Source: Chitinophagales bacterium (GTDB lineage Bacteria > Bacteroidota > Bacteroidia > Chitinophagales > Chitinophagaceae). From it: 64,000 bases of DNA. Positions 17,750-25,129 of the stretch are shown in pieces (positions within the stretch are counted from its first letter, which is position 1; each line of letters begins with the position of its first letter). The DNA lies in NCBI GenBank assembly GCA_017303415.1, contig JAFLBJ010000001.1, forward strand, positions 868,001 through 932,000. The letters are read 5' to 3'. Under the pieces are notes generated by a model. That model was given only the letters and a program-made list of their open reading frames with translations. It ran no database searches and was not told the DNA's origin. The translations under genes and the position numbers were made by a program.

Positions 17750-19327
17750 ATGAGAAAATTGCTTTTTATATTCCTTGCTGCCCTTGTCATGCAGGTTCAG
17801 GCACAGGAACCCATTGACAAGATGGCTGTTGACAAGATCCGCAAAGAAGGTATGGACAATTCAAAGGTGATGGACCTGGCTTTTCGTCTAACAGATGTTA
17901 GCGGGCCACGTTTGACCGCCTCGCCCGGTTTTTTAAAGGCTGCCAATTGGGCCAAGGAAGAACTGACCCGGATGGGATTGAAGAATGCCACGCTGGAACC
18001 CTGGGGCGATTTTGGAAAGGGATGGGAGCAGACCAAATGTTATCTGGCCATGAAGACGCCCTATTATTCACCCCTGATCGCACAGCCGCTGGCCTGGACA
18101 GGCAGCACTCCCGGTGGATTGATCCAGGGGGAAGTGGTGTTGGTAAAAGCAGCAGATACCACCGAATTATTGGCCTATTCCGGGAAACTGAATGGTAAGA
18201 TCGTGATGCAATGGACAGATGCGAAACTCAGTCCCTCTTTTGAACCCGATGGAAACAGACACAAAGACGAGGCCCTGGAAAGAATGGCAGCGTCTGCCGG
18301 TCCAAATACCGGAGCCGCCGGGAACCGTCCGAATGCTGGCGCCAACACGAATGAACAACAGGCGCGGGCAAACCGGATGGCGGTGCAGCGCCGTATGCGT
18401 GACCTGCTCAACAGCGAGAAGCCTGCTCTGATCCTTCAAATGAATGCACGGGGAAATGATGGAACCATTTTCGCCAGTAGTGGTGGAGGATACCAACCCA
18501 ATGCTCCCGAAGCACCGGCCACACTCATGCTCTCCAGTGATGATTACCTCCGCATACAGCGTTTGATTCAGGCCGGAGAAAAAGTGACGCTGGAAGCTGA
18601 TGTACAGACCGTTTTTTACCAACAAGACATCAAAGGCTATAACGTAATTGCTGAAATACCCGGAAGCGACCCGAAATTGAAAGATGAGATCGTCATGCTT
18701 GGCGGGCACCTGGATAGCTGGCATGCAAGCACCGGCGCTACGGATAATGCGGCTGGCTGTTCCGTAATGATGGAAGCCGTACGTATTCTGATGAGCACGG
18801 GATTAAAACCCAAGCGCACCATACGGATCGCCCTTTGGAGTGGCGAGGAACAAGGTTTGCATGGCTCCAGAAATTATGTAAAAAATCATTTTGCCGATCC
18901 GGCTGTGATGGAACTTAAACCCGAACACGCGAAAGTTTCCGCTTATTATAACCTGGACAATGGTACTGGTCGCATTCGCGGGGTGTACCTCCAGGGCAAT
19001 GCCAGTGTAAAAGACATCTTTGCCAAATGGCTGGAACCCTTTGCCGATCTGGATGCCAAAACTATCACATTGAACAATACAGGTGGAACCGATCACCTGG
19101 CATTTGATGCTGTTGGCATTCCCGGTTTTCAGTTTATTCAGGATGAAATTGAGTACAATACCCGGACCCACCATACCAATATGGATAGTTATGATCACCT
19201 CGTAGCCGACGATTTGAAACAGGCTTCAGTGATCGTCGCTTCATTTGTTTACCATACCGCGCAAAGAGACGAGAAATTACCCAGGAAGGAATTGCCAAAG
19301 CCGGTACAAGGGAGGAGGGGGTTTTGA
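17750..19327 (+). CDS. Secreted M28 family zinc metallopeptidase
   Basis: 525 residues with a signal peptide (MRKLLFIFLAALVMQVQAQ). An inserted PA-like region covers about 110-300 and includes an Asn/Ala-rich stretch. The M28 catalytic core follows: GGHLDSWHASTGATDNAAG holds the zinc His and bridging Asp, LWSGEEQGLHGSRNYV holds the catalytic Glu and the next ligand, YYNLDNGTG another Asp, and HHTNMDSYDHL the final His. Such enzymes are periplasmic or secreted amino- or carboxypeptidases that release single amino acids. The gene stands alone, divergent from purH. Confidence 0.93.
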   Translation: MRKLLFIFLAALVMQVQAQEPIDKMAVDKIRKEGMDNSKVMDLAFRLTDVSGPRLTASPGFLKAANWAKEELTRMGLKNATLEPWGDFGKGWEQTKCYLAMKTPYYSPLIAQPLAWTGSTPGGLIQGEVVLVKAADTTELLAYSGKLNGKIVMQWTDAKLSPSFEPDGNRHKDEALERMAASAGPNTGAAGNRPNAGANTNEQQARANRMAVQRRMRDLLNSEKPALILQMNARGNDGTIFASSGGGYQPNAPEAPATLMLSSDDYLRIQRLIQAGEKVTLEADVQTVFYQQDIKGYNVIAEIPGSDPKLKDEIVMLGGHLDSWHASTGATDNAAGCSVMMEAVRILMSTGLKPKRTIRIALWSGEEQGLHGSRNYVKNHFADPAVMELKPEHAKVSAYYNLDNGTGRIRGVYLQGNASVKDIFAKWLEPFADLDAKTITLNNTGGTDHLAFDAVGIPGFQFIQDEIEYNTRTHHTNMDSYDHLVADDLKQASVIVASFVYHTAQRDEKLPRKELPKPVQGRRGF

Positions 19328-19378
19328 GTGGAGGTTGGAGGTTGGATGACAGATGACAGATGACGGATGACGGAGACA
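19327..19378. repeat. Heptamer array GGATGAC/AGATGAC (locus 5)
   Basis: GGTTGGA and GGATGAC/AGATGAC/CGGATGA units in one orientation only, directly after the M28 stop codon. The opposite arm seen at locus 4 is absent; hairpins of another type follow. Confidence 0.7.
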
Positions 19379-19430
19379 ACTGTGCGAGACCTCTGGTCTC
19401 GCACAATTGTCTTGTCGCCTCTGGCGACTC
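19377..19430. repeat. Two CCTCTGG-loop hairpins (copy 2 and a relative)
   Basis: First: TGTGCGAGACC (19381-19391), loop TCT, GGTCTCGCACA (19395-19405), an 11-bp perfect stem that extends by ACAA/TTGT after one mismatch. Second: GTCGCC TCT GGCGAC a few bases on, with the same TCT loop. They lie between convergent genes and may terminate both. Confidence 0.75.
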
Positions 19431-19450
19431 GAAAAGCAATCTTTTCAACT

Positions 19451-21463
19451 TTATAGATAATAAACATAACTCCCCTCCCGCACATCCCACACACTCACAC
19501 TGCTCTTTTTCCATCGCCTAACTGTCTTGTATGTATTCGATGCATCAATTACAACCATCTTTACCTGTAGTTTTTCCAATACTTCACCCGGATCTATGAT
19601 GGGATCATGGGAGATGATCAGCAGGTCGAGTTTGGCAGGCAACTTATCAATGGATGATTTATTTGATAGAAATCCGATCGTTTTCCCTTTCCATTTTATA
19701 CTGATTATCTCATCTGTTACTGCTTTTATTTCGTTGGCTATCCGATTTTGAATACGGCAGGGGCGGATATGAAATGAAAAAGTGGATCGGTTTGTTATAA
19801 CACCGGTATCCCCGAGGAATTGAATGGTCCTTCCGGTTCGTAAATCCATTGCCCGCTTTCCATTGATGGAATAAATGATCAACTGGTTTCGCGCAGCGGC
19901 CTGATACAGATTGTATGTTCTCTCCCCCATAAAAAGCATCAGGCAAAAAAGGAATAACCTGATTTTTCTTATTCGGTTAAATGGCAGGAAGGGGATGACT
20001 ATCAGTAGGTAAAGAAGTATGGTCTGGCACCAGGAAATGAACAAGGGTTCCCAAACAGAAAAAGGCCATTGATTGACAAAAGATACCCATTGGGTCATCC
20101 ACCGGATAAGATGAAAAAGTATAAACCCGGTGAACTGTGTGGCCCAGTCCCACCAGGCAAGGGCACACAGACCGATCTCCCCCAGAAGTATGATGTTGGA
20201 AAGGGGAACTGCGACCAGGTTAGCGGCCAGAAACCAGGTAGGGAATTGATGAAAATGATACACACATAAAGGGAAAGTAAGGACCTGGGCCGATAAGGTC
20301 ACCGCATTCAGTTTCCAAAAAGCATCCATCCATTTTTGCCGAAAATAAAATAGCCGGTACACGAGCGGGTAGAAGACAAGGATGCTAAGTACGGCGGCAA
20401 AGCTCAATTGGAAACCAATATCACCTAACCAATAGGGTTGATAGCAGAGCAGGGCAAAGGCGGCAAAAGCAAGACTATTGATCGCGTTTCCTTTGCGGTG
20501 AATGGCTTCGCCCAACAGGATAGCGGTAAACATAACGGCGGATCGGAGAACGGAAGGCGATCCGCCCGCCAGCAAACTAAAGAACCAAAGTGCCGCGATG
20601 ATCAAAATTGCCCTAAGCCAGCGCCCCTGTGTATGATTTTTCAACGGCTTAAAGAGTAAGAGCAACAATCCATAAATCAATCCCAGGTGCATGCCGGAAA
20701 TAGCTATGATATGCACCACACCTGTTTGGGCATAGATGGTTTCCATATCCTTATCCAGGTCATCCTTATATCCGATAAGCAGTGCTTCGGCCAATCCAAC
20801 CTCCTGTTTACCTGGAATCGCCTGGCGCATGATTTCGAGTACACGTTGCCGGCAGTAATCAAGCACCCAGGCCAATCCAGCCGGGTCTCCTTTTTTGCGC
20901 AGGCGAAATTGATCTGCTTTCAGATAGACCTGATGGGTGATACCCTGGTGGAGGCTATAGGTTTTGTAATCAAAACTTCCCGGATTGGCGGGAGGGGCAA
21001 TGGTCCGGGGAGAAACGCGTGCCTGTATCCAGCTTCCTCTGGGAAATTGGAGAAAGACACTGTCTTTTGACGTATAAAGCCAGGCGCGAATGGACCTGTC
21101 TTTTTGCCAAAGGCGCACCTGGTTTTTATATGACCTTGGCCCCTGTTTCCAGTCACCTTCAATAAGGAGGGCATAGTCCGTCTCGCGCCAATGGGTGTCG
21201 GGAGATCCGTTACGATGTTGTTGAAGTACCATTACCCATAAGCCGATCATCACCAACAGGGCATGAATGGATATTACGGGTAGCCAACGGAATTGAAATT
21301 GCCGGCCCGGACGAAAGCAAGCAAACAGCAGCAGAGGCAATAAGGCCACAAATAGTCCCCGGGCAATAAGAGACAGGGAAACCGGCAGATACCATTGCAG
21401 GAGGATTCCGGATAAAAAAGCAGGGAGGATCCGGACAAAGGGTATTTGTTTCCAACGGGGCAT
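19451..21463 (-). CDS. ComEC/Rec2-like DNA-uptake channel protein with decayed C-terminal domain
   Basis: 670 residues. After two or three N-terminal helices comes the DUF4131-type periplasmic OB domain (about 95-215), then the multi-helix Competence domain with YAQTGVVHIIAISGMHLGLIYG and GGSPSVLRSAVMF, the family hallmark. It is the inner-membrane channel for single-stranded DNA in natural transformation. The C-terminus, about 545-670, resembles the beta-lactamase-like domain in length only: the HxHxDH zinc motif is missing and just LLIISHDP and MVVIDASN echo the fold. The domain is therefore probably not a nuclease. No other competence gene is nearby. Confidence 0.9.
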   Translation of the reverse strand: MPRWKQIPFVRILPAFLSGILLQWYLPVSLSLIARGLFVALLPLLLFACFRPGRQFQFRWLPVISIHALLVMIGLWVMVLQQHRNGSPDTHWRETDYALLIEGDWKQGPRSYKNQVRLWQKDRSIRAWLYTSKDSVFLQFPRGSWIQARVSPRTIAPPANPGSFDYKTYSLHQGITHQVYLKADQFRLRKKGDPAGLAWVLDYCRQRVLEIMRQAIPGKQEVGLAEALLIGYKDDLDKDMETIYAQTGVVHIIAISGMHLGLIYGLLLLLFKPLKNHTQGRWLRAILIIAALWFFSLLAGGSPSVLRSAVMFTAILLGEAIHRKGNAINSLAFAAFALLCYQPYWLGDIGFQLSFAAVLSILVFYPLVYRLFYFRQKWMDAFWKLNAVTLSAQVLTFPLCVYHFHQFPTWFLAANLVAVPLSNIILLGEIGLCALAWWDWATQFTGFILFHLIRWMTQWVSFVNQWPFSVWEPLFISWCQTILLYLLIVIPFLPFNRIRKIRLFLFCLMLFMGERTYNLYQAAARNQLIIYSINGKRAMDLRTGRTIQFLGDTGVITNRSTFSFHIRPCRIQNRIANEIKAVTDEIISIKWKGKTIGFLSNKSSIDKLPAKLDLLIISHDPIIDPGEVLEKLQVKMVVIDASNTYKTVRRWKKSSVSVWDVREGSYVYYL

Positions 21464-21538
21464 GAACCGGTAAAGCTAGGTTCATGCACCCGTTGGAAAA
21501 ACCGTGTTTATGCGAATTTCTCCAATGATTAATGCGGC

Positions 21539-22021
21539 CTAGTTACTCTTCCAATAGGTGTTGGTTTCAGCAACTTTGGCGGTGATGGTCTCGATCTTAT
21601 TGCGAAGAAGTGCATTGTTCACACCCCGGTTCTCGATCGCCAGCCCCATCATCAATCTCCCACTTTCTGTAACATAGAACTGACAGGGTTGAATGATCCC
21701 GTTTTGACGGATAAGCTGTGCGTTCTTGGAGGAGTAGTCATCAAACTTATTTCCGAGGTTAACCGTGAGCCAGATATAATTGGTGCTGGCACTGATCTCA
21801 TAACCTACGGGAACATTAAAACCATCCTTCACATGTTTTACTTCATATTTTTCCTTTCCCGGCGTTGCTTCCAACACTTTTACCTCAAAACCCAATTGGA
21901 TCAGCATCTCTTTTAATTGGCTTCGGGTAATGGGATCACAGGATTGTGCATTGGTTTGGGTGGGGTTGCCGGTTAACAATACCAGCACAAAAATGGCGGG
22001 GGCCAGAAGACGCTTGAGCAT
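21539..22021 (-). CDS. Small secreted protein of unknown function
   Basis: 160 residues with a signal peptide ending TNAQSC. The rest is an alpha/beta pattern (ITRSQLKEMLIQLGFEVKVLE; GYEISASTNYIWLTVNLG; GRLMMGLAIENRGVNNALL) similar in outline to YbjN or type-III-chaperone folds, which is only an impression. It is predicted to lie in the periplasm. Two cysteines (residues 28 and about 113) could form a disulfide. It stands alone, with a long A/T-rich gap upstream. Confidence 0.75.
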   Translation of the reverse strand: MLKRLLAPAIFVLVLLTGNPTQTNAQSCDPITRSQLKEMLIQLGFEVKVLEATPGKEKYEVKHVKDGFNVPVGYEISASTNYIWLTVNLGNKFDDYSSKNAQLIRQNGIIQPCQFYVTESGRLMMGLAIENRGVNNALLRNKIETITAKVAETNTYWKSN

Positions 22022-22396
22022 GATCTTTATTTTCGTTATACGAATTACGTTTCAGAGATAAAGGTCATAATTCAGAAGGGCACCTGAAATACCCAACGCC
22101 CGGTATTTTATAAACAAGTTAGCCACCAACATGTAGTTTTTGGCGAGCTACGTGTAAAGTGCAGTGTTTCGTACTTTTTTTCACGGTACATTTGGCCACA
22201 ATTTCAACGGATTTACTTCCTATTTACACGGTATTTTTTTTACAAGAAAAATACTAGCGGTTGATTTTCTTCATGTTATAAATATATTTAATTTGTAATT
22301 CATTGATTAGCATTAACTTGCTACGAATTTCTCATGGATAGTCATCATAGTTTTAGGTCAGGGTTCAGATTTAAAAACAACTAAAAAAAACAAACT
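22022..22396. other. 375-base intergenic region, A/T-rich, no gene seen
   Basis: Divergent promoter region of two small genes of unknown function. A weak promoter candidate for the right-hand gene is TTTG at 22292-22295, 18 bases, then TAACTTG at 22314, one base short of the -7 consensus. The leader of that gene would be about 70 bases. No repeats of the dispersed families and no convincing RNA gene were seen. Confidence 0.5.
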
Positions 22397-22879
22397 ATGG
22401 TGACTATTGAAAAAAAGGCCTTACAGGCAGGAAACTATGTGAACACAGGTCATGTGGATACCGTGATCAGGAATTACAAGCAGGAGCGTTGGGTGCATAA
22501 CACCAGGCGTCTCGGGAAAGAAGATTCACTGAGCGTATGGTACAGTGTGGAGGAACTGGAAGGGTTCCTGGCCACGGTCAAAGAGCAGGGTGGTGATGGT
22601 ATTCGGATGTACTTTGGTGCATACGGCCCTGATTATTCCGGCAACCCACTTTATGCTGGTCGTCAAACCATCGTGCTGGTGGCTACACGTCATAAAGAAA
22701 CGCCTACCGGAGAGGTTGACAAAGATCTCTACATCACAACCGAGAAAGGCAATACCGTGTTGGCTTACAATATCGGTCGTTTATGCCCTCCAACATGTAC
22801 GCAGCAAGGTGGTGGACAAGGTGAAGACCTTGGTGTGTTGCTGGTGGATAAAGGAGATGATGGTATGGTCATTGTTTGA
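22397..22879 (+). CDS. Protein of unknown function, cytoplasmic
   Basis: 160 residues, no signal peptide or membrane helix. The first half reads MVTIEKKALQAGNYVNTGHV ... VIRNYKQERW; the middle has SVEELEGFLATVKEQGGDG, GIRMYFGAYGP and TIVLVATRH, which looks like a small alpha/beta domain; the end holds YNIGRLCPPTC and a Gly/Asp-rich tail. I recall similar proteins in Chitinophagaceae, often next to small multi-helix membrane proteins like the one here, but know no function. It ends at a strong terminator and has a long upstream region, so it is its own transcription unit. Confidence 0.8.
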   Translation: MVTIEKKALQAGNYVNTGHVDTVIRNYKQERWVHNTRRLGKEDSLSVWYSVEELEGFLATVKEQGGDGIRMYFGAYGPDYSGNPLYAGRQTIVLVATRHKETPTGEVDKDLYITTEKGNTVLAYNIGRLCPPTCTQQGGGQGEDLGVLLVDKGDDGMVIV

Positions 22880-22927
22880 TACCATCCATTCGGAGACCGC
22901 TAAAACACAATATTACCAATTGACCAG

Positions 22928-22957
22928 AAAACCTCCCTCAAGGGAGGTTTTCCCTTT
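22928..22957 (+). terminator. Intrinsic terminator after the unknown gene
   Basis: AAAACCTCCCT (22928-22938), loop CA, AGGGAGGTTTT (22941-22951), then CCCTTTT. An 11-bp perfect stem with a T-rich tail, 48 bases after the stop codon. Confidence 0.85.
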
Positions 22958-22995
22958 TATAGTCCTATTTTAGCAGCAATTAGCAAGATGATATT

Positions 22996-23640
22996 ATGTT
23001 ACCCGCATACATCTATTGCATTTGCGTGTGTTTTGTTGTTAGCCTTTCCCTCTTTTTCAGGGTAAGGCAGGACCATATTCCTTTGAGAGTATTCCCACCT
23101 TTTCTTTTACTTACTTTAATTGCTGAAGTATGGGGTGATTATTTATGGCAGAGTGGACGTAACAATATTCCCCATTACAATTTCTTTTCAACCTTTGAAA
23201 TTGCCTTCTATCTTTTTTTTCTCGCCAAAATTCACCGCACAAAAAATATTCGAAAGGCAATATATATAGTAACACCTATATACATTGTTTTCGCTTTTTT
23301 GAATATCATGTATTTTCAAGGCTATAATACTTTTCACACTATCAGTTTTTCCGTAGGCAGCCTATTGATCGTATTTTTTAGCATCACTTATTTTCTTGAT
23401 CTTCTTCGTTTTCCTAAATCCGAAGACCTGATCACCAACCCCTATTTTTGGATTTGCTCCGGGCTGCTATTTTTTTACATTTGCGGGTTCCCTCTATATG
23501 GATTGGTAAACCTTTGGGCAGATATTGCACCTATACTAATCGACAATTTGAGTAGGTTCATCAATATCCTGAATATTTTTCTTTATAGCTTATTCACTAT
23601 TTCATTTATATGCATAAGAACCCGGAAATATACTTTGTAG
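22996..23640 (+). CDS. Seven-helix membrane protein upstream of a histidine kinase
   Basis: 214 residues, almost entirely hydrophobic. Seven membrane helices can be counted: about 3-22, 33-50, 58-77, 88-107, 115-138, 150-172 and 188-208. There is no signal peptide and no enzyme motif. Its 3' end overlaps the kinase gene by 31 bases, so translation is coupled. This arrangement suggests a membrane receptor or sensor for the kinase (inference). Base composition is more A/T-rich than in the two genes that follow. Confidence 0.82.
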   Translation: MLPAYIYCICVCFVVSLSLFFRVRQDHIPLRVFPPFLLLTLIAEVWGDYLWQSGRNNIPHYNFFSTFEIAFYLFFLAKIHRTKNIRKAIYIVTPIYIVFAFLNIMYFQGYNTFHTISFSVGSLLIVFFSITYFLDLLRFPKSEDLITNPYFWICSGLLFFYICGFPLYGLVNLWADIAPILIDNLSRFINILNIFLYSLFTISFICIRTRKYTL

Positions 23641-24425
23641 TCATCACAGGGATCATCCTGGGTCTTTTGCTGGTCGGTTTTATCGTTACCATTGCCTTCC
23701 TCTATCAACAAAGCCGTCACCGCCAGGAGCGGGAAATGGCACAGATCAAGCAGAAATATGATGAGGAGATCCTTCGATCGCAATTGGAGATTCAGGAGAA
23801 TACTTTACGGAATATCGCTCAGGAGTTACACGACAATATTGGCCAGATGCTTTCTGTGGTCAAACTTTCCCTGGCTGCCATTCAGTTGGATAAGGGCCAT
23901 CCGTCCTATGAAATCGCGCATCATTCGCAAAGTGTGCTGAATAAGGCCATTTCCGACCTTTCGGATATCACCAAGAGCATGCACACCGATCGGATCAATG
24001 ATGTGGGCCTCGCCGATTCCATTCGGTTTGAATTGGCATCCATCACCAATGCCGGTCTGATCAGAGTAAATTTTGAGCTGACCGGAGAGGAATTCCCCTT
24101 TGGCGAGCAAAAAGCCGTGTTCCTGTTTCGCATGTTTCAGGAACTGCTCAATAATACCCTTAAACACGCCAAAGCCACTCATGTATCCGTTTCCCTCCAT
24201 TTTGAGGAGGATGGTACCTTTAGGATGGAAATGAGTGACGATGGTATCGGTTTTGATGTGGAGGCCAAGAAAGAAACCCACGAAGCCGGAAAGGGCGTGG
24301 GACTGAAAAGCATCTTTAACCGTGCCCACCTGATCGGTGCACAACTTACCATGGAGAGCCACACCGGGGCAGGTACCCGAACCGAGATCGTACTGCCCGG
24401 ACAGACCGCATCACAAATGAAATGA
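23610..24425 (+). CDS. NarL-class sensor histidine kinase
   Basis: 271 residues. One membrane helix (about 9-31) is followed by a coiled coil (33-66), then the HisKA_3 dimerisation and phosphoacceptor helix with H74 in AQELHDNIGQMLSVVKLSL, and a HATPase_c domain with the N box (FQELLNNTLKHAKATHV), the D-G-I-G-F motif and a GKGVGLKSI G2 box. The kinase has almost no extracellular part, so the input should come from the overlapping seven-helix protein. Its partner regulator overlaps it by four bases downstream. Confidence 0.93.
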   Translation: MHKNPEIYFVVITGIILGLLLVGFIVTIAFLYQQSRHRQEREMAQIKQKYDEEILRSQLEIQENTLRNIAQELHDNIGQMLSVVKLSLAAIQLDKGHPSYEIAHHSQSVLNKAISDLSDITKSMHTDRINDVGLADSIRFELASITNAGLIRVNFELTGEEFPFGEQKAVFLFRMFQELLNNTLKHAKATHVSVSLHFEEDGTFRMEMSDDGIGFDVEAKKETHEAGKGVGLKSIFNRAHLIGAQLTMESHTGAGTRTEIVLPGQTASQMK

Positions 24426-25081
24426 AGAAGACCACCAAAAAAATTCCCGTCGCGATCATCGACGATCACGTCCTGCTGAGGTCAGCCCTCTCCAGGCTGG
24501 TCAATACATTTGACCAATACACCGTGCTTTTTGAAGCGGATAACGGAAAACGACTCAAGGAGCAAATACTCCTGCACCAGGTACCGGAGATTGTACTGCT
24601 GGATGTAAATATGCCGGAAATGGATGGCTTTGAAACCACCCAATGGCTGCACAAGAACTACCCCTTCATCAAAGTACTGGTGCTCTCCATGCTCAGTGAT
24701 GAAAAAACCATTATCAAAATGTTTCGCCTGGGTGCACGGGGCTACCTGCTCAAAAACACCGACCCGGAAGAACTCCGGAAAGCACTCGATGCGATCAATA
24801 ACCAGAATGTCTATTTATCTGAATATGTTTCAACCAAACTGGTAACGGGTTTGAACAATGCCTCGGACAAGGTAGATTCAGAGGTGGTGCTGAATGAACG
24901 GGAACGGGATTTCCTCCGGCATACCTGCTCCGAACTCTCCTATAAAGAAATAGCAGAAAAAATGCACCTCAGCCCACGTACGATCGATGATTACCGGCAA
25001 TCACTGTTTGCCAAATTAAAAGTACATAGCCGGGTGGGGCTGGTGATGTATGCAATTAGGAATGGGATTGCGGAAGTGTAG
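24422..25081 (+). CDS. NarL/FixJ-family response regulator
   Basis: 219 residues. The receiver domain shows the acidic pair D14-D15, phosphoacceptor D61 in VLLDVNMPEMDG, the switch Ser in VLVLSM and the Lys in GYLLKNTD. The C-terminal LuxR-type helix-turn-helix (about 152-215) reads LNERERDFLRHTCSELSYKE then IAEKMHLSPRTIDDYRQSL. It should be phosphorylated by the kinase whose stop codon overlaps its start. The target genes are not evident; the operon ends here. Confidence 0.95.
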   Translation: MKKTTKKIPVAIIDDHVLLRSALSRLVNTFDQYTVLFEADNGKRLKEQILLHQVPEIVLLDVNMPEMDGFETTQWLHKNYPFIKVLVLSMLSDEKTIIKMFRLGARGYLLKNTDPEELRKALDAINNQNVYLSEYVSTKLVTGLNNASDKVDSEVVLNERERDFLRHTCSELSYKEIAEKMHLSPRTIDDYRQSLFAKLKVHSRVGLVMYAIRNGIAEV

Positions 25082-25088
25082 GTCAGAA

Positions 25089-25123
25089 GTCCGGTGTCCA
25101 AAGACCGACGCCGGACCCCTTTC
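25089..25123. terminator. Two-way hairpin between response regulator and carB
   Basis: GTCCGGTGTC (25089-25098) pairs with GACGCCGGAC (25107-25116), ten pairs including one G-U, followed by CCCTTTCT. It lies between convergent genes. Confidence 0.65.
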
Positions 25124-25129
25124 TGTAAC

